A stretch of DNA of 64,000 nucleotides. Source: Flavobacterium sp. MC2016-06. GTDB taxonomy: Bacteria; Bacteroidota; Bacteroidia; Flavobacteriales; Flavobacteriaceae. The translations under genes and the position numbers were made by a program. The notes beneath the pieces were generated by a model, which saw nothing but the letters and a program-made list of their open reading frames with translations, was not told the origin of the DNA and did no database searches. The stretch is from contig NZ_WMID02000032.1 of assembly GCF_009711165.2 (NCBI RefSeq), positions 3,296 through 67,295 on the forward strand, in the 5' to 3' direction. This document shows, piece by piece, positions 16,865-24,913 of this stretch. How positions within the stretch are numbered: position 1 is the stretch's first letter; each line of letters opens with the position of its first letter.

Positions 16865-17413
16865 ATGACTGCAGATTTTAAACCCGTTTCTTCATCAAAA
16901 ATAAGTATCTCAGAGTTAATGCTTCCATCGCACACCAATTTTAGCGGCAAAATACACGGAGGTTATATATTGCAATTACTCGATCAAATTGCTTTTGCAT
17001 GTGCATCAAAATTTTCAGGGAATTATTGTGTAACCGCTTCTGTTGATACAGTGAATTTTTTGAGACCTATAGAAGTTGGCGAATTAGTAACCATGAAAGC
17101 CTCTGTAAATTATGTAGGTAGAAGTTCGATGATTGTAGGTATTCGAGTAGAATCAGAAAACATTCAAACTGGAGCAATAAAACACTGCAATTCGTCTTAT
17201 TTTACAATGGTTGCCAAAGACAAAGAAGGTAAGAGTGTGCAGGTTCCAGGACTTATTTTATCCAATCTTGATGAAGTACGCCGTTTTAGAAAATGCATCA
17301 AACAAATAGAATCTAAAAGAGAAGTAGAAGAACATGCCAAAATTACCAATATCAATTCTATTGAAGATTTGGCTAGCTTAGATAAATACAATGTTTTACT
17401 AGAGATTGGATAG
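16865..17413 (+). CDS. acyl-CoA thioesterase (hotdog fold)
   Basis: 182 residues. The conserved start 'LMLPSHTNFSGKIHGGYILQLLDQIAFACASKFSG' contains the N-x-x-G-x-x-H-GG motif of YciA/BACH-type thioesterases. It is followed by 'VDTVNFLRPIEVGELVTMKASVNYVGRSSMIVGIRVESEN', the second strand pair. It hydrolyses acyl-CoA to free acid and CoA in the cytosol; chain-length preference is unknown. The last 40 residues extend past the fold and are Lys/Glu-rich. Confidence 0.9.
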   Translation: MTADFKPVSSSKISISELMLPSHTNFSGKIHGGYILQLLDQIAFACASKFSGNYCVTASVDTVNFLRPIEVGELVTMKASVNYVGRSSMIVGIRVESENIQTGAIKHCNSSYFTMVAKDKEGKSVQVPGLILSNLDEVRRFRKCIKQIESKREVEEHAKITNINSIEDLASLDKYNVLLEIG

Positions 17414-17460
17414 TCTTTGGTGAAATTTGTAATGTTTATAATGTTTAATATAGAAAGAAA

Positions 17461-17856
17461 ATGATAAAATTTGGATACACCATTTTATATGTTGAAAATG
17501 TTGAAGCGTCAATTGTATTTTATGAAAATGCATTTGGTTTTTCAAGAAAATTTATAACGCCAGATAATGATTATGGCGAATTAATTACGGGAGAAACTAC
17601 ACTTTCATTTGCATCAAAAAAACTAGCAAGTCAAAACTTAAAAGAAGGTTTTATAGAAAGTAGTTTGGCTAATAAGCCTTTTGCTAATGAAATTGGTTTT
17701 ATAACTGATGATGTAGCAGGAATGGTTCAAAAAGCAACTTCTTTTGGTGCAGTTTTAATAAAAGAGCCAACAGAAAAACCTTGGGGACAAATTGTAGCAT
17801 ACGTAAGAGACTTAGATGGTTTTTTAATTGAGATTTGTACAGAAGTACAAGGATAA
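17461..17856 (+). CDS. VOC-family (glyoxalase-like) protein
   Basis: 131 residues in two beta-alpha-beta-beta-beta modules: 'FGYTILYVENVEASIVFYENAFGF' at the start and 'EIGFITDDVAGMVQKATSFGAVLIKEPTEKPWGQIVAYVRDLDGFLIEIC' at the end. The final E-I-C segment keeps the metal-ligand glutamate, but the first-module histidine is replaced in 'FGYTILY'. Function is therefore open: dioxygenase, fosfomycin/bleomycin-type or lyase relatives all share this fold. It is 47 bp after the thioesterase gene, perhaps the same transcript. Confidence 0.85.
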   Translation: MIKFGYTILYVENVEASIVFYENAFGFSRKFITPDNDYGELITGETTLSFASKKLASQNLKEGFIESSLANKPFANEIGFITDDVAGMVQKATSFGAVLIKEPTEKPWGQIVAYVRDLDGFLIEICTEVQG

Positions 17857-17901
17857 TTTAAATTAGATATTCAAGGTAATGACTAAAAAGCTTTTTGATA
17901 A

Positions 17902-18354
17902 ATGACATATATACTTAATAAACCTTATTTTCTGTTCCTAGCTTTAATAATAGTATTTCTAATAGTTGGATTTTTAAATGCGAAAGAAATATTGGGTATA
18001 AATATTCATGATACTTACTATGTTATTTCTTATCGTGATTTAGGGATTATTTTATCTTTTATTTATAGTTTTTTAGCGATTGTTTATTTTCTTTTAATTC
18101 AATTCAATTTTCGTTTAATTAAATGGATGACTATTACGCATGTTGTTATTTCTATTGGAGGTTTGCTTTTGATTTTAGGATTTTATAAACTCATTCGTGA
18201 AACACAGCCGGGAGATTTTGAATCTCTTATAAAAAATATTGACTTTAATGCCAAAATAACTATAGCAATATTTAGTTCCGTTTTTGCAATTATCATTATT
18301 CAAATCTTATTTTTTGTTAATGTAATTCAAGCATTGATAAAAGGCAAAATATAA
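17902..18354 (+). CDS. hypothetical four-helix membrane protein
   Basis: 150 residues with four hydrophobic helices (about 9-27, 47-70, 79-96, 122-145). A short 'LGINIHDTYYVISYRDLG' loop follows the first helix; the HDTYYV string recalls the heme-copper oxidase subunit I region 'LHDTYFVV', but the length and missing histidines rule out an oxidase. Function unknown. It lies 45 bp after the VOC gene on the same strand. Confidence 0.7.
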   Translation: MTYILNKPYFLFLALIIVFLIVGFLNAKEILGINIHDTYYVISYRDLGIILSFIYSFLAIVYFLLIQFNFRLIKWMTITHVVISIGGLLLILGFYKLIRETQPGDFESLIKNIDFNAKITIAIFSSVFAIIIIQILFFVNVIQALIKGKI

Positions 18355-18555
18355 ATTCAAATTCATCTCATAATTCAAGAAAACTTTTCACAAATATTTA
18401 GCACAAAAGAAGCAACTGTAAGGCAGAAATTTTCGTAACTTTAAGTACATGGATTTAATTCCTGCGATTAATTCACGGAGTACTGCCATTCAGTTTTTTC
18501 TGATTCATAACAAATAAAAAAATCGAATGACATAATTGTTTAATTGTTGACGATT

Positions 18556-19095
18556 ATGAAAAGAACTACTTTATTTATGCTGCTTTTTACTGCATTTTCT
18601 ATACTAGCTCAAGATAAGTTTAAAACCACAACAGCTATTGTAAATTTTGAAGCTTCAGTCCCTTTATTTGAAGAAGTAAAAGCGGTAAATAAGCTCGGAA
18701 CTATTGTTCTAGAACCTCAAACAAGTGCTTTAACTTGTATTGTTACAATCAAAGATTTTAGGTTTAAAATGGATTTAATGCAAGAACATTTTAATGATAA
18801 CTATATTGAAAGCCGCCGTTATCCGAAAGCTGTTTTTAAAGGTAAAATCGAAAAATTTGATTTAAAAGATATTAATGAAATTGAAAAAGAATACGACGTA
18901 AAAGGAAAACTATATCTGCACGGGAAATCGAAAATTATTACTGTAAAAGCACTAATAAAGAGAGTTCCTGAGGGCATACAAATTGTATCCAATTTCCCGA
19001 TTTCGGTTTCAGACTTTAATATAGAAATACCGTATGTAGTGGCAAATAAAATTTCAAAAACGGTTTATACAGATTTAAGCGGTATCATGAAATAA
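18556..19095 (+). CDS. YceI-family periplasmic protein
   Basis: The ATG at 18556 is preferred because it begins a clean signal peptide (MKRTTLFMLLFTAFSILAQ); an upstream TTG would add four residues and is unlikely. The mature 160 residues show YceI features: 'ATVNFEASVPLFEEVKAVN', 'FKMDLMQEHFNDNYIESRRYPKAVFKGKIEKF', 'YDVKGKLYLHGKSKIITVKALIKRV'. Relatives are eight-stranded lipocalin-like barrels that bind polyisoprenoids. Near-identical tandem TAATTGTT octamers lie just upstream. Its closeness to carotenoid genes about 6 kb away fits an isoprenoid role, but this is inference. Confidence 0.87.
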   Translation: MKRTTLFMLLFTAFSILAQDKFKTTTAIVNFEASVPLFEEVKAVNKLGTIVLEPQTSALTCIVTIKDFRFKMDLMQEHFNDNYIESRRYPKAVFKGKIEKFDLKDINEIEKEYDVKGKLYLHGKSKIITVKALIKRVPEGIQIVSNFPISVSDFNIEIPYVVANKISKTVYTDLSGIMK

Positions 19096-19098
19096 AAT

Positions 19099-20010
19099 TT
19101 ATTTTACACAGCTTACCAGCGCTCGTTCTAAATCGGTAAATTGAAATTCAAAACCAGTTTTCTGAATTTTTTCAGACGAAACCCTTCGGCCTTTTAGAAT
19201 TGCAGCGCTCATGCTGCCTAAAAAGATTTTAAGTATAAATGATGGTATTTTTGGCATCCACATAGTGTAGCCGTATATACCAGCGAGTGTTTTTGAGAAT
19301 TTCGCATTTGTAGTGTTGTCGGTAACACAGGCATTGTATGGACCTCTTATTTCTTCAGATTGAATTGCTTTTAAATAAATCTGGCATAAATCATCAATAT
19401 GAATCCAAGGAAAATATTGTCTGCCGGTTCCTAAAATTACACCAAAACCAGATTTAAAATTAGGGGCTATTTTTTTTAAAAAACCTTCATCTCTGCCTAA
19501 AACAATTCCGGTTCTTACCTTAACGGTTCTAATGCCTAAAGAAGCAATTCTATCTGCAGCGTTTTCCCATTTCTGGCATGTAGTTCCTAAAAAGTCATTT
19601 GCAGGATGTGTAGTTTCATTACAAATTTTATGACTCGTTATGGCGCCGTACATTCCAATTCCAGATGCAGAAACAAAAGCATTCAAAGGTTTTTGGTTTT
19701 TGTCTAAAATCGTATGTATAAGTTCAATGGGTTTTGTACGACTTTCTAGAATAAGCTTCTTTCGCCTTTTTGTCCATCTTTTCTCGACAATACCTTCGCC
19801 GGCAAGATGTACAATATAATCTGCTTTTAAGACTGCTTCTTCGTCAATGTAATTGTGTTTTAGATCCCATTTGTAATAACTGATTAGGGAATTATCTTTG
19901 TGATCTGAACGGCTTAATATAGACACTGAGAAACCGCTTCCGAGAAGTGTATCGGTTAGATGTTTCCCTATAAAGCCTGTGCCTCCGGTTAATAAAACAT
20001 TTTTAGGCAT
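19099..20010 (-). CDS. TIGR01777-type NAD(P)-dependent epimerase (extended SDR)
   Basis: 303 residues. N-terminal 'VLLTGGTGFIGKHLTDTLLGSGFSVSILSRS' is the TGGTGFIG Rossmann motif. 'VSASGIGMYG' and 'TCQKWENAADRIASLGIRTVKVRTGIVLGRDEGFLKKIAPNFKSGFG' match the TIGR01777 (YfcH-like) family, which lacks a canonical YxxxK at the usual place. The C-terminus ends in the usual DUF1731-like 'GRRVSSEKIQKTGFEFQFTDLERAL'. Substrate is unknown. It is divergent from the TetR gene, sharing a 95-bp control region. Such genes often accompany photolyase and SRPBCC genes. Confidence 0.9.
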   Translation of the reverse strand: MPKNVLLTGGTGFIGKHLTDTLLGSGFSVSILSRSDHKDNSLISYYKWDLKHNYIDEEAVLKADYIVHLAGEGIVEKRWTKRRKKLILESRTKPIELIHTILDKNQKPLNAFVSASGIGMYGAITSHKICNETTHPANDFLGTTCQKWENAADRIASLGIRTVKVRTGIVLGRDEGFLKKIAPNFKSGFGVILGTGRQYFPWIHIDDLCQIYLKAIQSEEIRGPYNACVTDNTTNAKFSKTLAGIYGYTMWMPKIPSFILKIFLGSMSAAILKGRRVSSEKIQKTGFEFQFTDLERALVSCVK

Positions 20011-20021
20011 GATAGTTAGTA

Positions 20022-20084
20022 AATTTATTTAACAATAAATTCTATTTATGGGTGAGTAAAGATAGTTAAACAATGCTTATCTTT
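20022..20084. promoter_or_regulatory. two inverted repeats in the divergent SDR/TetR promoter region
   Basis: A perfect 8-bp inverted repeat AATTTATT-(4 nt)-AATAAATT is at 20022-20041. A 7-bp one, AAAGATA-(13 nt)-TATCTTT, is at 20058-20084. Both are plausible operators for the TetR protein encoded 22-65 bp downstream; binding is not shown. Confidence 0.4.
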
Positions 20085-20105
20085 AAAGTCAAATTCTAAA
20101 TTTTT

Positions 20106-20771
20106 ATGAAAATGGCTACTAAAAAAAAGACCATCACCAAAGATGATATCGTTTCTATATACATGAATGAAGTTTTAGAAAATGGAAAAAAGCCAAAGTC
20201 GGTATTTCATTTTGCTAAAGAAAATGATTTTACCGAAGCTGAATTTTATTCTTTTTTTGGAACCTTAGAAGGATTAGAAAAAGAAATATTCAGACTCTTT
20301 TTTGTTAATACAGTAGATTTACTCCATAAGAACGAAGAGTATCAAGAATACAACATGAAAAATAAAATGTTGAGTTTCTATTTTACCTTCTTCGAAATCT
20401 TGACCGCCAACAGAAGTTATGTTTTACAGACTTTAAAAATAGATCCAAATCCGATTAAAAATTTAGTACAATTGACCGCTCTTCGCGAAAGCTTTAAAGA
20501 ATATGTTGCAGAAATTCTAACAGACGACTATAGACTGGAACAAGAAAGATTTCAAAAATTTCAAGAAAAAACGCTTCAAGAATCGGCTTGGCTGCAATTA
20601 ATGCTTACAATTAAGTTTTGGATGGAGGATGCTTCGCCAGCTTTTGAAAAAACAGATATTTTTATCGAAAAATCAGTTAACGCTTCATTTGAATTAATGA
20701 ATGTTGCTCCTATGAACCATCTTTTAGATTTTGGAAAATTTCTATTTAAAGAAAAAATTTACAGCAGATAA
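20106..20771 (+). CDS. TetR-family transcriptional regulator
   Basis: 221 residues. The N-terminal 60 residues form a TetR-like helix-turn-helix (ITKDDIVSIYMNEVLENGKKPKSVFHFAKENDFTEAEFYSFFGTLEGLEKEIF), although the recognition helix is unusual with 'FTEAEFYSFFG'. The rest is an all-helical ligand-binding domain. Its stop codon shares a base with the AarF kinase start (TAATG), so they form one translation-coupled unit. It probably regulates itself, the kinase gene and the divergent SDR. Confidence 0.82.
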   Translation: MKMATKKKTITKDDIVSIYMNEVLENGKKPKSVFHFAKENDFTEAEFYSFFGTLEGLEKEIFRLFFVNTVDLLHKNEEYQEYNMKNKMLSFYFTFFEILTANRSYVLQTLKIDPNPIKNLVQLTALRESFKEYVAEILTDDYRLEQERFQKFQEKTLQESAWLQLMLTIKFWMEDASPAFEKTDIFIEKSVNASFELMNVAPMNHLLDFGKFLFKEKIYSR

Positions 20772-22075
20772 TGAAAACTATAGATTATATACCAACTTCA
20801 AAAATTGAAAGAGCCGGTAAATTAGTTCAAACTGGAGCAAAAATTGGAGTAAACTACGTTAAGCATTATGCCGAAAAAATGGTAAATCCAGATTTAACGC
20901 GAGATAAACTAAATGAGAACAATGCCGAAGATATTTATGATGGTTTAAAAAGCTTAAAAGGAAGTGCCTTAAAAGTGGCTCAGATGTTAAGCATGGACAA
21001 GAACTTTCTGCCACAAGCTTATGTAGAAAAATTCTCGTTGTCGCAATTTTCTGTTCCGCCGCTTTCTGCGCCTTTGGTTTTAAAAACCTTCAAGACTAAT
21101 TTTGGAAAAACACCTTATGAAATCTTCGATGAGTTTAATGCTAATTCTGTAAACGCAGCAAGTATTGGGCAAGTACATTTGGCCGTAAAAAATGGCAAAA
21201 AACTAGCCGTTAAAATTCAATATCCTGGTGTAGCCAATAGTATTTCATCAGATTTAGCTTTAGTAAAACCTATTGCCATTAGAATGTTTAATCTTCAGGG
21301 AAAAGATTCGGACAAATATTTTAAAGAAGTTGAAGATAAACTGATTGAAGAAACCAATTATTTATTAGAATTAGAGCAAAGCCAAGAAGTTGTACAAGCT
21401 TGTAGTAAAATAGAAAATATACTTTTTCCAAACTATTACCCAGAATTTTCGTCAGAGAAAATAATTACAATGGATTGGATGACGGGAATTCACCTTTCTG
21501 AGTTTACCGCAGTAAATAAGGATCAGGAAGCTGGAGATAAATTAGGTCAGGCACTTTGGGATTTTTATATGTATCAAATTCATGTTTTGAAAAAAGTACA
21601 CGCAGATCCGCATCCGGGAAATTTTTTAGTAGACGATCAAAACCATTTAATTGCGCTTGATTTTGGCTGTATGAAACAAATTCCAGAAGAATTTTATGTT
21701 CCGTATTTTGAGTTAATCAACAAAAATGTAATTACAGACCCAGCACTTTTCAATCAGAAATTATTTGAATTGGAAATTCTTCGTAAAGATGATTCTCCTT
21801 CAGAAATTGAATATTTTACCGAAATGTTTCATGATTTGTTGTCACTTTTTACGAAGCCTTTTCAAAATGATACTTTCGATTTTGCCGATAAAACTTTCTT
21901 TGACAGTATCGCTAAATTAGGCGAACGTTTCTCAAATGATACTAATCTTAAAAAAATGAACGGAAATCGTGGCTCTAAACACTTTATTTACATGAATCGA
22001 ACTTTCTTCGGTTTGTATAATTTAATGTTTGATTTGAAGGCTAAAATTGTCGTTGATAATTATTTGAAGTATTAG
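20771..22075 (+). CDS. AarF/UbiB (ABC1) atypical kinase
   Basis: 434 residues. The ABC1 hallmarks are present: the KxGQ-type N-terminal 'LKSLKGSALKVAQMLSMDKNFLPQAYVEKF', the Ala-rich nucleotide loop 'NAASIGQVHLAV', catalytic lysine 'KLAVKIQYPGV', 'VHADPHPGNFLV' and 'LDFGCMK'. The family supports isoprenoid lipid (quinone) metabolism through an ATPase/kinase-like activity. Its pairing with a TetR regulator is recurrent. It is followed by a hairpin terminator and an interspersed repeat. Confidence 0.92.
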   Translation: MKTIDYIPTSKIERAGKLVQTGAKIGVNYVKHYAEKMVNPDLTRDKLNENNAEDIYDGLKSLKGSALKVAQMLSMDKNFLPQAYVEKFSLSQFSVPPLSAPLVLKTFKTNFGKTPYEIFDEFNANSVNAASIGQVHLAVKNGKKLAVKIQYPGVANSISSDLALVKPIAIRMFNLQGKDSDKYFKEVEDKLIEETNYLLELEQSQEVVQACSKIENILFPNYYPEFSSEKIITMDWMTGIHLSEFTAVNKDQEAGDKLGQALWDFYMYQIHVLKKVHADPHPGNFLVDDQNHLIALDFGCMKQIPEEFYVPYFELINKNVITDPALFNQKLFELEILRKDDSPSEIEYFTEMFHDLLSLFTKPFQNDTFDFADKTFFDSIAKLGERFSNDTNLKKMNGNRGSKHFIYMNRTFFGLYNLMFDLKAKIVVDNYLKY

Positions 22076-22126
22076 AGAGTTTTTTGTTTCAGGTTTAAAG
22101 TTTCAGGTTGCATAAAATACGTATAG

Positions 22127-22162
22127 ACCTTTGTCAAAGTTTTAAGCTTTGACAAAGGTTTT
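22127..22162 (+). terminator. hairpin terminator of the TetR-AarF unit
   Basis: Arms ACCTTTGTCAAAG (from 22127) and CTTTGACAAAGGT (to about 22160), followed by a U-tract (22160-22166). Confidence 0.8.
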
Positions 22163-22170
22163 TTTGTTCT

Positions 22171-22257
22171 GTCATTGCGAGGAACGAAGCAATCTCATTT
22201 GCTAAATCAAGCTTTGTGGTTCGTTGTTAGTGAGGTTGCTTCGTTCCTCGCAATGAC
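22171..22257. repeat. interspersed inverted-repeat element (27-bp arms)
   Basis: Left arm 22171-22197 and right arm 22231-22257 match over 27 bp with a single T/C difference, separated by 33 bp. The arm begins GTCATTGCGAGGAACGAAGC. A related half-site (GTCATTTCGAGGAACGAG) is at 24874-24891. The rest of the 346-bp gap (22076-22421) holds simple repeats at 22388-22420 (TTGGAATTTGGAATTT) and no gene. Confidence 0.75.
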
Positions 22258-22421
22258 AAGATTGTACATTAAAAAGAGAATAAATCTGCTCAATCAGCAA
22301 AATCTGCGTAAGAGCAGAAATTTAAAATTTTGCAAGATTAGAATTTAAAGGCACATAAAACTTTGACAAAGCTTTCTTACCTCTAAACACTTGGAATTTG
22401 GAATTTCAAAAGATTGGAATT

Positions 22422-23714
22422 TTATTTAACAATTCCTGCTTTGTAAGTAGAAATCGCACGATCTCTAGCAAAAGCATGATCTACCATTGGCTCATTATAA
22501 CCCAAATCAAATTCTGGAATCCATTTGCGGATGTAGATTCCTTTTTCGTCAAATTTCTTTTGTTGAATTTCGGGATTAAAAACTCTAAAATACGGCGCAG
22601 CATCACAGCCTGTTCCCGCAGCCCATTGCCAGTTTCCGACATTTGAGGCTAATTCGAAATCTAATAATTTTTCAGCAAAATAAGCTTCGCCCCATTGCCA
22701 GTTTATGAGCAGATGTTTGCATAAAAAGCTTGCGACAACCATACGCACGCGATTGTGCATATAGCCCGTTTCGTTAAGCTGACGCATTCCGGCATCTACC
22801 ATAGGGTAACCTGTTGTGCCAGAACACCAGCGTTTAAAATCGTCTTCGTTATTACGCCATTGAATACCGTCGTAAGCCGATTTAAAATTGTGATTGACAA
22901 CTTTTGGAAAGCTGAATAGTATCTGTATAAAGAATTCTCGCCAAATTAGTTCGCTCAAAAAAGTCTGATTTTTTCTATTGGCCCAATTGACTAATTTTCG
23001 AATACTAACGGTTCCAAAACGTAAATGAGGCGAAAGATAAGAAGTACTGTCTAATGCCGGAAAATCTCTCGTTTCTTTATACTCTGTAATTTGAGTTAAA
23101 TTATGCGGAAGTACTTTTATGGCACTTCTTTCAAAACCTATTACAGCTAATTCTGGAAATGTAAATTGGTGTTTGATGAAATTAGAAAACAAAGGTTTTG
23201 TGTCATATTCTGGAGCTTGTCCTGAAAGATGATATTTCTCGAGCCATTTGTTTTTATAAGGAGTATAAACCGTATACGGAAGTCCGTCGGATTTTGTGAT
23301 TTCTTTTTCTTCAAAAATTACATGATCTTTAAAAGAATAAGATTCAATATTGATTTGCTTTAATATAGAAGTAATTTCCAGATCACGTTTTATAGCAAAA
23401 GGTTCGTAATCTTTATTGAAGAATACTTTTTGAATATCAAATTCGGTTAAAAGAGATTCCCAAACGGCAGTGGTTTTCCCTTTTTTAATTAAAACGGAAG
23501 AATCAATTGCAGTAAGCTGTTCGTTTATTTTTTTAAGCGAATCGTATATAAAGCTTACGCGAGCATCATTTTTAGGAAGATTTTCCAAAATGTCTTCGTC
23601 AAAAATAAATAACGGAATTACAGGGAATTCAGAATGTAAGGCTTGAAATAATCCAAGATTGTCTTCCAGACGTAAATCACGTCGGAACCAGAAAAAAGTA
23701 ACTTTTTGTTTCAT
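22422..23714 (-). CDS. phrB: deoxyribodipyrimidine photolyase
   Basis: 430 residues. The N-terminal photolyase alpha/beta domain is at about 1-130 (FFWFRRDLRLEDNLGLFQAL). The FAD-binding helical domain follows at about 200-430: 'YLSPHLRFGTVSIRKL', 'LIWREFFIQIL', 'WCSGTTGYPMVDAGMRQLNETGYMHNRVRMVVASFLCKHLLINWQWGEAYFAEKLLDFELASNVGNWQWAAGTGCDAAPYFRVFNP', the class I CPD photolyase signature with the Trp electron-transfer chain. It repairs UV dimers with visible light. Start and upstream stop overlap (TAATG). It sits beside carotenoid genes and a CarH-like photoreceptor. Confidence 0.95.
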   Translation of the reverse strand: MKQKVTFFWFRRDLRLEDNLGLFQALHSEFPVIPLFIFDEDILENLPKNDARVSFIYDSLKKINEQLTAIDSSVLIKKGKTTAVWESLLTEFDIQKVFFNKDYEPFAIKRDLEITSILKQINIESYSFKDHVIFEEKEITKSDGLPYTVYTPYKNKWLEKYHLSGQAPEYDTKPLFSNFIKHQFTFPELAVIGFERSAIKVLPHNLTQITEYKETRDFPALDSTSYLSPHLRFGTVSIRKLVNWANRKNQTFLSELIWREFFIQILFSFPKVVNHNFKSAYDGIQWRNNEDDFKRWCSGTTGYPMVDAGMRQLNETGYMHNRVRMVVASFLCKHLLINWQWGEAYFAEKLLDFELASNVGNWQWAAGTGCDAAPYFRVFNPEIQQKKFDEKGIYIRKWIPEFDLGYNEPMVDHAFARDRAISTYKAGIVK

Positions 23715-24187
23715 TATGCTCTTAAGTTGAACAATTCGTCTATTTTGTTGCGGCGATAATCAAAAATAACTTTTAGTTTATTTTCTACCACCCATTTATT
23801 CATAATACGTCCCAAATAACCAAATGGCAAAGCATAATGTACAATATCTGTCATTTTTACGCCAGTTTCGGTAGCTTCAAAAAAATGCTTGTGATGCCAT
23901 AATTTATAAGGTCCAAAGCGCTGTACATCTATAAAGTATTCATTTTCTTTTGAGACAGTAATTTCGGTTACCCACGAAATTTTAATTCCTAAAAGCGGTT
24001 TTAATGTATAGGTAATAATTTGCCCCTGATACATGCGTTTGTTGTCGAAATCTTGAACTTCAAAACTCATATTGTCCAAAGTTATCGTTTGAAGGTTTGT
24101 TGGACTTGAGAAAAATTCCCAGCATTCTTCGATGCTTGAGTTTACATGCTGAATAGTTTCTATTTTGTATAATTTCATAATTCTCAA
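23714..24187 (-). CDS. SRPBCC-family protein
   Basis: 157 residues (154 if the second methionine, at 24178, is used). It shows the START/Bet v1-like plan: 'YKIETIQHVNSSIEECWEFFSSPTNLQTITLDNMSFEV', then 'QIITYTLKPLLGIKISWVTEITVSKENEYFIDVQRFGPYKLWHHKHFFEAT', then the long C-terminal helix 'GRIMNKWVVENKLKVIFDYRRNKIDEL'. It is coupled to the photolyase gene by a one-base overlap. SRPBCC genes of this kind commonly accompany TIGR01777 SDRs and photolyase. Ligand unknown; probably a hydrophobic molecule. Confidence 0.85.
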   Translation of the reverse strand: MRIMKLYKIETIQHVNSSIEECWEFFSSPTNLQTITLDNMSFEVQDFDNKRMYQGQIITYTLKPLLGIKISWVTEITVSKENEYFIDVQRFGPYKLWHHKHFFEATETGVKMTDIVHYALPFGYLGRIMNKWVVENKLKVIFDYRRNKIDELFNLRA

Positions 24188-24277
24188 TTATTACGACTAT
24201 AGTTCTTATATACGAGATGTTTGCGTTAGGGGTTGAAGTGGAGCTCTTTTTATGTCTGGCTTTTTTTGCCAGATATA

Positions 24278-24311
24278 AAAAAGCGGGAACGTAAAACCCG
24301 ACCCGCTTTTT
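24278..24311 (-). terminator. terminator after crtZ
   Basis: Arms AAAAAGCGGG (24278-24287) and CCCGCTTTTT (24302-24311). On the minus strand they lie 25-58 bp after the crtZ stop. A second small hairpin (TCTGGC...GCCAGA, near 24255-24273) is adjacent. The terminator separates the carotenoid genes from the SRPBCC-photolyase pair. Confidence 0.7.
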
Positions 24312-24334
24312 CTGCGGGTAACGCCCAAATTAAT

Positions 24335-24775
24335 TTACATTTTATAATATTTGAAAGGAACGAATAACATTCCGAAACATTCTCCGTCTTCTTTTCCTAA
24401 GTGTTTATGGTGTATTTTATGCGCTTTTCTTAATCCGATGAGGTATTTGTTTTTGGTGTTTTTAAACCACTTAAAGCGTTGATGTATTAAAACGTCGTGA
24501 ATTAAAAAATAACAAACGCCATAAAGGGTTATACCGCAAGCGATGAAAAACAAATAATTAAAACCGCCTTGAGCTCCTAAATAAAATAGAATAATGCTTG
24601 GCGTGGCAAAAATGATAAAGAAAACGTCGTTGCGCTCAAATGTATGTTCGTATTTTGGCTGATGATGATCGGCATGAAAATACCACATTAATCCGTGCAT
24701 GATGTATTTGTGGGTTAGCCACGTTACACATTCCATGAAAAGAAAAACGCTGAGAAAAATTAAAAAAGAAATCAT
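24335..24775 (-). CDS. crtZ: beta-carotene 3-hydroxylase CrtZ
   Basis: 146 residues, the bacterial CrtZ size. The histidine clusters of the membrane di-iron hydroxylase family are all present: H22-x4-H27 (HKYIMH), H34-x2-HH (HADHH), HDVLIHQR, and the C-terminal HKIHHKH. Four hydrophobic stretches are visible. It adds 3-hydroxyl groups to beta-carotene to give zeaxanthin in the membrane. It is the third carotenoid gene of the run, 138 bp from crtB. No lycopene cyclase is visible in this window. Confidence 0.92.
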   Translation of the reverse strand: MISFLIFLSVFLFMECVTWLTHKYIMHGLMWYFHADHHQPKYEHTFERNDVFFIIFATPSIILFYLGAQGGFNYLFFIACGITLYGVCYFLIHDVLIHQRFKWFKNTKNKYLIGLRKAHKIHHKHLGKEDGECFGMLFVPFKYYKM

Positions 24776-24913
24776 TTTGTATGTATTAAACTTTAAAGTT
24801 ATTATTTAAAATTTGCTGAGTTTGACTTTAAATTATAAAAGATTAACTCTAATGAACATTTTTTACTGCATCTTGTCATTTCGAGGAACGAGAAATCACA
24901 AAGCATAAATCTG

